Below, piece after piece: positions 6,274 through 10,488 of a DNA stretch of 10,488 bases. The first letter of the stretch is position 1. Each line of letters starts with the position of its first letter. The stretch is from assembly GCA_947446625.1 (NCBI GenBank), contig CANFIE010000102.1, forward strand, positions 1 to 10,488, read 5' to 3'. The notes beneath the pieces are model-generated. The model ran no database searches. It saw only the letters and a program-made list of their open reading frames with translations, and was not told where the DNA came from. The position numbers and the translations under genes were made by a program. The stretch comes from Acetobacteraceae bacterium (GTDB lineage Bacteria; Pseudomonadota; Alphaproteobacteria; Acetobacterales; Acetobacteraceae).

Positions 6274-6768
6274 ATGTCCGCCATTCTGTTCGAAGCCAAT
6301 TGCGTCCCCCGCCCCTCATTGGCGGATCGCGGCCTGTTGCTGCTGGCCGGCTTCCTGGCGCTCGGCAGCCTCATCACCGGCGGGCTGTTCCTGGTTCTGG
6401 GCGCCTGGCCCGTGCTCGGCTTCACCGGCACCGAGGCCGCTCTCGTCATCGGCCTGCTGCTGCTGCACCGCCGCCGCGCCCTGCGCCGGCGGGAACAGGT
6501 CACCCTCACCAGCGAAGGCCAACTCATCATCCGCCGCCGAGACCATCGCGGCCGACCGCAGGAGTTGCATCTCAACCCCTACTGGGCCCGCCCCCGGCTG
6601 GAATCCCGCCCCGGCCGCACCAGCGCCCTGCTGCTGCAACAGCGCGGCCTGGCGGTGGAAATCGGCGCCCTGCTGGGCGAGGAGCAGAAGCAATCCCTCG
6701 CCCAGGCCCTCACCACCGCGCTGCGCAACTACCGCGAACCGGTCTTCGACAACCCGCAGCTACGCTGA
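6274..6768 (+). CDS. DUF2244 domain membrane protein
   Basis: A 164-residue protein matching the DUF2244 pattern. A short N-terminus (SAILFEANCVPRPSL) is followed by two closely spaced TM segments (about residues 19-44 and 52-67) and a basic stretch HRRRALRRREQ (68-78). A cytoplasmic beta-rich part follows (VTLTSEGQLIIRRRD, then ELHLNPYWARPRLE) and a C-terminal helix containing IGALLGEEQKQSLAQAL (near 128-147), with RNYREP after it. The conserved NPYWARP motif (near 101-107) is typical of the family as I recall it. The function is unknown; the architecture is an inner-membrane anchored cytoplasmic domain. In alphaproteobacteria this family is often found beside nth, as here, but no repair role is established. 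Just upstream AGGCAGGC abuts the ATG, too close for a normal ribosome site. It converges with the CBS gene 18 bases downstream. Confidence 0.82.
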   Translation: MSAILFEANCVPRPSLADRGLLLLAGFLALGSLITGGLFLVLGAWPVLGFTGTEAALVIGLLLLHRRRALRRREQVTLTSEGQLIIRRRDHRGRPQELHLNPYWARPRLESRPGRTSALLLQQRGLAVEIGALLGEEQKQSLAQALTTALRNYREPVFDNPQLR

Positions 6769-6786
6769 TTTTGGCCGGCAGCGGCC

Positions 6787-7488
6787 CTACACCGCCGAAT
6801 ACAGGTAAACCGGCATCATCTCGGTCTTGTCCACCACGCCCTTCACCCCCGGCACCGTCTCGGCCAGCACGCGCAGCCCGCGCCGCACCGCTTCCGACCG
6901 CATGAAGCCATGGAATTCCACCACCCCATCCTTCACTTCCAACAGGGTGTAGAAGGTGTCGGTCCAGGGCTCCTTGCGCATTGCCGCCAGCACGGCCACG
7001 CGAATCCGCTCGTCGCTCAGCTCACCCTCGCTGCGGCTGGGCGGCGCCACCAGGGCGCGCAGCAGGTCCGCCCGAGAAACCAGGCCACGCAGCCGCCCTT
7101 CGCGCACCACCAGCACGCGGCGAATGTTGCGCTCCTCCATCAGCGCCGCAATCCGCGTGGCGCTGATATCCTCGTCCACCGTCACCAGATCCTCGGTCAT
7201 CACATCGGCGGCGGTGGCGCCATGGGTGCGGGCGTAGCGCTTCGCCTGCTCGGCCGGGTCGGCAAACAGGTTGCTCAGCCAGCCACTCGGCTTGTCCGCC
7301 TCACCCGCCAGCCGGCGGATCAGGTCGGCCTCGGTCACAATGCCCTTCACCGCGCCGTCCTTGTCCAGCACCGGCACGGCGGAAATCCCACGGTCGGCCA
7401 GCAGCCGCGCCATCGCCACCACGGGCGTCTCGGGCGGCACGGTCACCACATCAATCGTCATCAGGTCACGGGCGGTCAGGTTGTTCAC
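6787..7488 (-). CDS. CBS-CBS-BON domain protein
   Basis: A 233-residue soluble protein with a pair of CBS domains (about 7-60 and 94-147) and a C-terminal BON domain (about 158-225). CBS1 shows ARDLMTIDVVTV and GIVTEADLIRRL; CBS2 shows ADVMTEDLVTVDED and GLVSRADLLRAL. The BON part shows DERIRVAVLAAM, then VEFHGFMRSE and VPGVKGVVD. CBS pairs bind adenine nucleotides and sense energy state; BON domains bind membranes or other proteins. The combination is widespread in proteobacteria, but its role is poorly defined. The start is GTG at 7488, chosen because AGGAGA lies seven bases before it and family similarity (NNLTARDLM) begins at once; the frame extends 23 codons further without support. It is divergent from the TAXI gene across 140 bases. 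Confidence 0.9.
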   Translation of the reverse strand: MNNLTARDLMTIDVVTVPPETPVVAMARLLADRGISAVPVLDKDGAVKGIVTEADLIRRLAGEADKPSGWLSNLFADPAEQAKRYARTHGATAADVMTEDLVTVDEDISATRIAALMEERNIRRVLVVREGRLRGLVSRADLLRALVAPPSRSEGELSDERIRVAVLAAMRKEPWTDTFYTLLEVKDGVVEFHGFMRSEAVRRGLRVLAETVPGVKGVVDKTEMMPVYLYSAV

Positions 7489-7628
7489 GGCAGGCTCTCC
7501 TGTTCGGTTGCAGCCACCTTGACGCAAGGGCAGGTCTGCCGCCTTGAGCCAGCGCAACAGCGGCCTTCCTTCAGCCGCGGCGCATCGCTATCAGGGGCCC
7601 AACGCTTCACCCTCCGGGAGGTTCCGCC
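7489..7628. promoter_or_regulatory. Divergent intergenic region between CBS-BON and TRAP operon
   Basis: A 140-base gap that must hold promoters for both flanking genes. It contains the ribosome sites of both: AGGAGA on the minus strand (7501-7496) and GGGAGG on the plus strand (7616-7621). A perfect short inverted repeat GGCAG-gt-CTGCC lies at 7529-7540 and could be an operator. TTGACG at 7519-7524 resembles a -35, but no matching -10 follows at standard spacing; GCTATC (7587-7592) resembles a -10 without a -35. No gene is evident. Confidence 0.4.
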
Positions 7629-8594
7629 ATGCCCATCACCCGCCGCCTTGCCCTGGCCAGCCCGGCCCTGCTGCTGGCCACGCGCCCGGCCCTGGCGCAA
7701 TCCACCCAGCTCGCCATCGCCACCGGCACCACGGGCGGGGTGTACTATCCGCTGGGTGGTGGCCTGGCCAACATCCTCAGCCGCACCATCCCGGGCATGA
7801 GCGCCACGGTGGAAACCACCGGCGGCTCCATCGCCAACAACCAGCTGCTCGGCGCCGGCCGCGTCGGCATGATCTTCACGCAGGTGGATGCCAGCGTCGA
7901 CGCGGTGAACGGCGCCGACCGCTTCCGCGGCCGCCCGGTCAAGGTCCGCGCCATCGCCGTCATCTACACCAACCGCATGCAGGTGGTCACCACCACCGCC
8001 AGCGGCATCACCAGCCTGGAAGGCATGCGCGGCAAGCGCGTCGCCACCGGCGCCCCGGGTTCGGCCACCGAAATCATGGCCTTTCGCCTGCTCGAAGCCG
8101 CCGGCATCGACAAGGACAAGGATTTCCGCGCCCGCGAACGCCTCTCCCCCGCCGAGGGCACGAATGCCATCAAGGACGGCAAGCTCGACGCCTATTTCTT
8201 CGTCTCCGGCATCCCGACCTCCGCCATCACCGACCTCGGCGCCTCGCCCGGCATCACGCTGCGCATGGTGGACCACGCCCAGTTCATCCCGAAAATCGTG
8301 GAGAAGTACGGCCCGGTCTATTTCCCCGAGACCATCCCCGCCGGCACCTACCCCGGCCAAACGGTCGACAACCACCAGATGAGCGTCGCCAACATCATCG
8401 CCGTGCTCGACACCATGCCGGATGCGCTGGTCACCCAGATTCTGGAAACCACCTGGAAGTCCAAGGCCGAACTCGCCCAGGTGCATGCCGAGGCGCGCAA
8501 CTTCACCCTGGCAGGCCAGAAGACCTCGGCGGCCGGCGTGCCCTGGCACCCGGCGGCGGAGCGCTTCTGGCGCGCCCAGGGCGCCACTCTGTAA
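7629..8594 (+). CDS. TAXI-family TRAP transporter solute-binding protein
   Basis: A 321-residue periplasmic binding protein. It starts with MPITRRLALASPALLLATR, a signal peptide with a twin-arginine-like TRR; cleavage is likely after ALA (residue 23). The mature start STQLAIATGTTGGVYYPLG (25-43) is the hallmark of the TAXI (TRAP-associated extracytoplasmic immunogenic) family. Further family features are VETTGGSIANNQLL (61-74), the ligand-pocket segment GAPGSATE near 142-149, and DGKLDAYFFVSG near 182-193. It captures a small organic anion in the periplasm and hands it to the membrane permease encoded next. Known TAXI ligands include glutamate and dicarboxylates; this one is unknown. GGGAGG lies seven bases before the ATG. 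The permease starts 28 bases after the stop, so they form one operon. Confidence 0.93.
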   Translation: MPITRRLALASPALLLATRPALAQSTQLAIATGTTGGVYYPLGGGLANILSRTIPGMSATVETTGGSIANNQLLGAGRVGMIFTQVDASVDAVNGADRFRGRPVKVRAIAVIYTNRMQVVTTTASGITSLEGMRGKRVATGAPGSATEIMAFRLLEAAGIDKDKDFRARERLSPAEGTNAIKDGKLDAYFFVSGIPTSAITDLGASPGITLRMVDHAQFIPKIVEKYGPVYFPETIPAGTYPGQTVDNHQMSVANIIAVLDTMPDALVTQILETTWKSKAELAQVHAEARNFTLAGQKTSAAGVPWHPAAERFWRAQGATL

Positions 8595-8622
8595 CTAATC
8601 TAATCCTCAGGAACCGGCGGCC

Positions 8623-10488
8623 ATGTCCACCACGCACCACCTGCCGCCGGAAATCCCCCCGGGCGCGCTAGACGACGCCATTGCCGCCCGGGTCGAGGCA
8701 CTGATCGAAGAGGAGGAAGGCGCCCAGCATCGCTTCACCGGCATCCTCCGCTGGGTGGCGCTGCTGGCCGCGCTGGCCATGGCGCTGTTCCACCTCTGGG
8801 CCGCCTACGACATCGTGCCCACCACCACGCTGCGCTTCGTCCATGTCGGCTTCGCGCTGGTGCTGGGCTTCCTGCTCTTCCCCATCACCAAGGGCTTCCG
8901 CAACCGGCTGATGGTCTGGGACTATGCCCTCATCGCCGCCGGCATCTACGTGGTCTATTACCTCATCGCCGGCGGAGACGACCTGCTCGACCGCTATGTC
9001 TTCCCCGAACCCATGGACCTGGTGGTCGGCTGGACCCTGATGGCCCTGGTGCTGGAGGTAACCCGCCGTTCCACCGGCTGGGTCATGCCCATCGTCGCCG
9101 GGCTGTTCCTGGCCTATGCCTTCTTCGGCAACCACCTGCCGCCGCCCTGGCGCCACCAGGGCTATGACGAAGTCCGCCTCATCCCGCACATCACCATCAC
9201 GCTCGATGGCATCTTCGGCCCGGCGGTCGACGTCTCCTCCTCCATCATCATCCTGTTCACCATCTACGGAGCCATCCTGCAGGCCAGCGGCGCCGGCAAG
9301 TTCTTCGTGGATTTCTCCTTCGCCCTCACCGGCGGCAAGGCGGCCAGCGCCGGCCGCACCGTGGTGCTGTCCTCCTTCCTGCTCGGTGGCCCCTCCGGCT
9401 CCGGTGTCGCCACCACCGTCACGCTGGGCACCGTCGCCTGGCCCATGATGAAGCGCGTCGGCTACCGCGCCGATGACGCCGGCGGCCTGCTCGCGGCGGG
9501 TGGCCTGGGGGCCATCATCTCGCCCCCCGTGCTCGGCGCCGCCGCCTTCCTCATCGCCGAATACCTGAAGATCAGCTACCTTGAAGTCCTGCGCATGGCG
9601 CTGGTCCCCACCATCCTCTACTACGCCAGCCTGCTGTTCATGGTGGAACTCGACCAACGCCGCATCGGTGCCAGCGGCCGCATCGAGGAAGCCATGCCCA
9701 TCGAGGGCGCCTGGGCGCTGACGAAGAAGTACGGCTTCCACTTCTCCTCGCTGCTGGCCATCATCGTCTTCATGGTGCTCGGCTACTCGCCCACCATGTC
9801 GGTGCTCTACGCCATGGGCGTGGCCATCCTGCTCAGCTTCCTCACCCGCCAATCCGCCCTCTGGCCCATGAAGCTCATCGAGACCCTGGCCTCGGGCGCG
9901 GTGCAATCCGTTGGCATCGCCGCCACCTGCGCCTGCGCCGGCATCATCGTCGGCGTCATCACCCTCACTGGCCTCGGGCTGAAATTCTCCGAAATCGCCA
10001 TCCAGGCCGCTGGCGGCTCGCTGCTGGTCACCGCGCTCTACACCGCGCTCATCGTCTGGGTGGTTGGCCTCGCGGTGCCGGTCACCGCCAGCTACATCAT
10101 CTGCGCGGTCGTCGCCGCCCCCGCCCTCATCAAGCTGGGCGTGCCGGACTACGCCGCACACATGTTCGTCTTCTACTACGCTGTGCTCAGCGAGGTTTCT
10201 CCCCCCACCGCGCTCAGCCCCTTCGCGGCGGCGGCCATTACCGGCGCCGGCCCCTACCGCACCACCCTCCAGGCCTGGAAATACACCCTCCCCGCCTTCA
10301 TCCTGCCCTTCGTCTTCGTCACCGACCCCGAAGGCATCGCCCTCCTGCTCGGCACGCGGGAAGGCCTCACCAGCCTCGACATCGCCTGGCAGATCTTCCT
10401 CGCCGCCGCCGGCCTGGCCGCCCTGGCCGCCGCCTGCCAGGGCTTCCTGAAAATCCGTATGGCCGGCTGGGAACGCCTGCTCATGGCC
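8623..10488 (+). CDS. TRAP transporter fused permease (4TM/12TM), 3' end beyond window
   Basis: 622 codons are open to the window edge with no stop. This is the fused permease found with TAXI binding proteins: a DctQ-like small subunit followed by a DctM-like large subunit in one chain. A soluble acidic N-terminus (about 1-42, with ALIEEEEGAQ) precedes about four TM segments (to roughly residue 180), then the large part. The conserved large-subunit motifs are GGPSGSGVATT (255-265), GGLGAIISPPVLGAAAF just after it, and in the second half LSEVSPPTALSPFA (522-535), the paired pseudo-symmetric loop. The protein uses the ion gradient (usually Na+) to drive uptake of ligand delivered by the binding protein upstream. 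Family members are commonly about 640-700 residues or longer, so only the last part should be missing. A weak AGGA (8609-8612) sits ten bases before the ATG. Confidence 0.93.
   Translation, partial: MSTTHHLPPEIPPGALDDAIAARVEALIEEEEGAQHRFTGILRWVALLAALAMALFHLWAAYDIVPTTTLRFVHVGFALVLGFLLFPITKGFRNRLMVWDYALIAAGIYVVYYLIAGGDDLLDRYVFPEPMDLVVGWTLMALVLEVTRRSTGWVMPIVAGLFLAYAFFGNHLPPPWRHQGYDEVRLIPHITITLDGIFGPAVDVSSSIIILFTIYGAILQASGAGKFFVDFSFALTGGKAASAGRTVVLSSFLLGGPSGSGVATTVTLGTVAWPMMKRVGYRADDAGGLLAAGGLGAIISPPVLGAAAFLIAEYLKISYLEVLRMALVPTILYYASLLFMVELDQRRIGASGRIEEAMPIEGAWALTKKYGFHFSSLLAIIVFMVLGYSPTMSVLYAMGVAILLSFLTRQSALWPMKLIETLASGAVQSVGIAATCACAGIIVGVITLTGLGLKFSEIAIQAAGGSLLVTALYTALIVWVVGLAVPVTASYIICAVVAAPALIKLGVPDYAAHMFVFYYAVLSEVSPPTALSPFAAAAITGAGPYRTTLQAWKYTLPAFILPFVFVTDPEGIALLLGTREGLTSLDIAWQIFLAAAGLAALAAACQGFLKIRMAGWERLLMA

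Noticed and set aside
6225..6575. N-terminal extension of nth to 6575
   Set aside because: The extra 117 codons are Arg/Ser/Pro-rich, overlap the DUF2244 gene on the opposite strand, and have no counterpart in endonuclease III.
8668..10161. 497-codon minus-strand frame opposite the TRAP permease
   Set aside because: Its Asp/Gly/Glu/His/Gln-rich translation is the mirror of a hydrophobic membrane protein; the sense frame is open to the edge with TRAP motifs.

Overview
This is a GC-rich window (by eye about two-thirds GC or higher) made of compact, mostly single-copy chromosomal genes. It reads as alphaproteobacterial. The reasons are the strong G/C bias at third codon positions, an endonuclease III gene divergent from a DUF2244 gene, a CobW-type GTPase joined to a WD40 protein, and a TAXI-type TRAP transporter with a fused permease. 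Acetobacteraceae or another Rhodospirillales-like group would fit, but that placement is inference. I see no rRNA, tRNA, CRISPR array, insertion sequence, integrase or prophage gene.

Left part (1-1920, minus strand): three genes run leftwards and may form one operon. They are a small two-TM membrane protein of unknown function, a JmjC/cupin-fold 2-oxoglutarate oxygenase resembling ribosomal oxygenases, and, overlapping it by an ATGA junction, the start of an exported OmpA-like protein cut by the window edge. A 275-base gap with an unusually AT-rich core (about 1976-2040) separates them from the genes on the plus strand.

Centre (2196-5518, plus strand): a UMF1-family MFS transporter, a COG0523/CobW metal-chaperone GTPase, and a WD40 beta-propeller protein. 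The last two overlap by a GTGA junction and are almost certainly co-translated. Next, endonuclease III (nth, minus, 5529-6224) converges on the WD40 gene with only 10 bases between them. It is transcribed divergently from a DUF2244 membrane protein (6274-6768) across a 49-base gap that holds three copies of one hexamer in alternating orientation.

Right part (6787-10488): a CBS-CBS-BON protein (minus) is divergent from a TRAP operon of the TAXI type. That operon has a periplasmic binding protein followed 28 bases later by a fused small-plus-large permease that runs off the right edge. The cargo of this transporter cannot be read from the sequence.

Overall this is an ordinary housekeeping and transport region. 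I do not see a convincing new system. The points most worth a second look are the CobW-WD40 coupling, the oxygenase/OmpA-like overlap, and the structured intergenic regions. Long open frames opposite the real genes are by-products of base composition and were left out.
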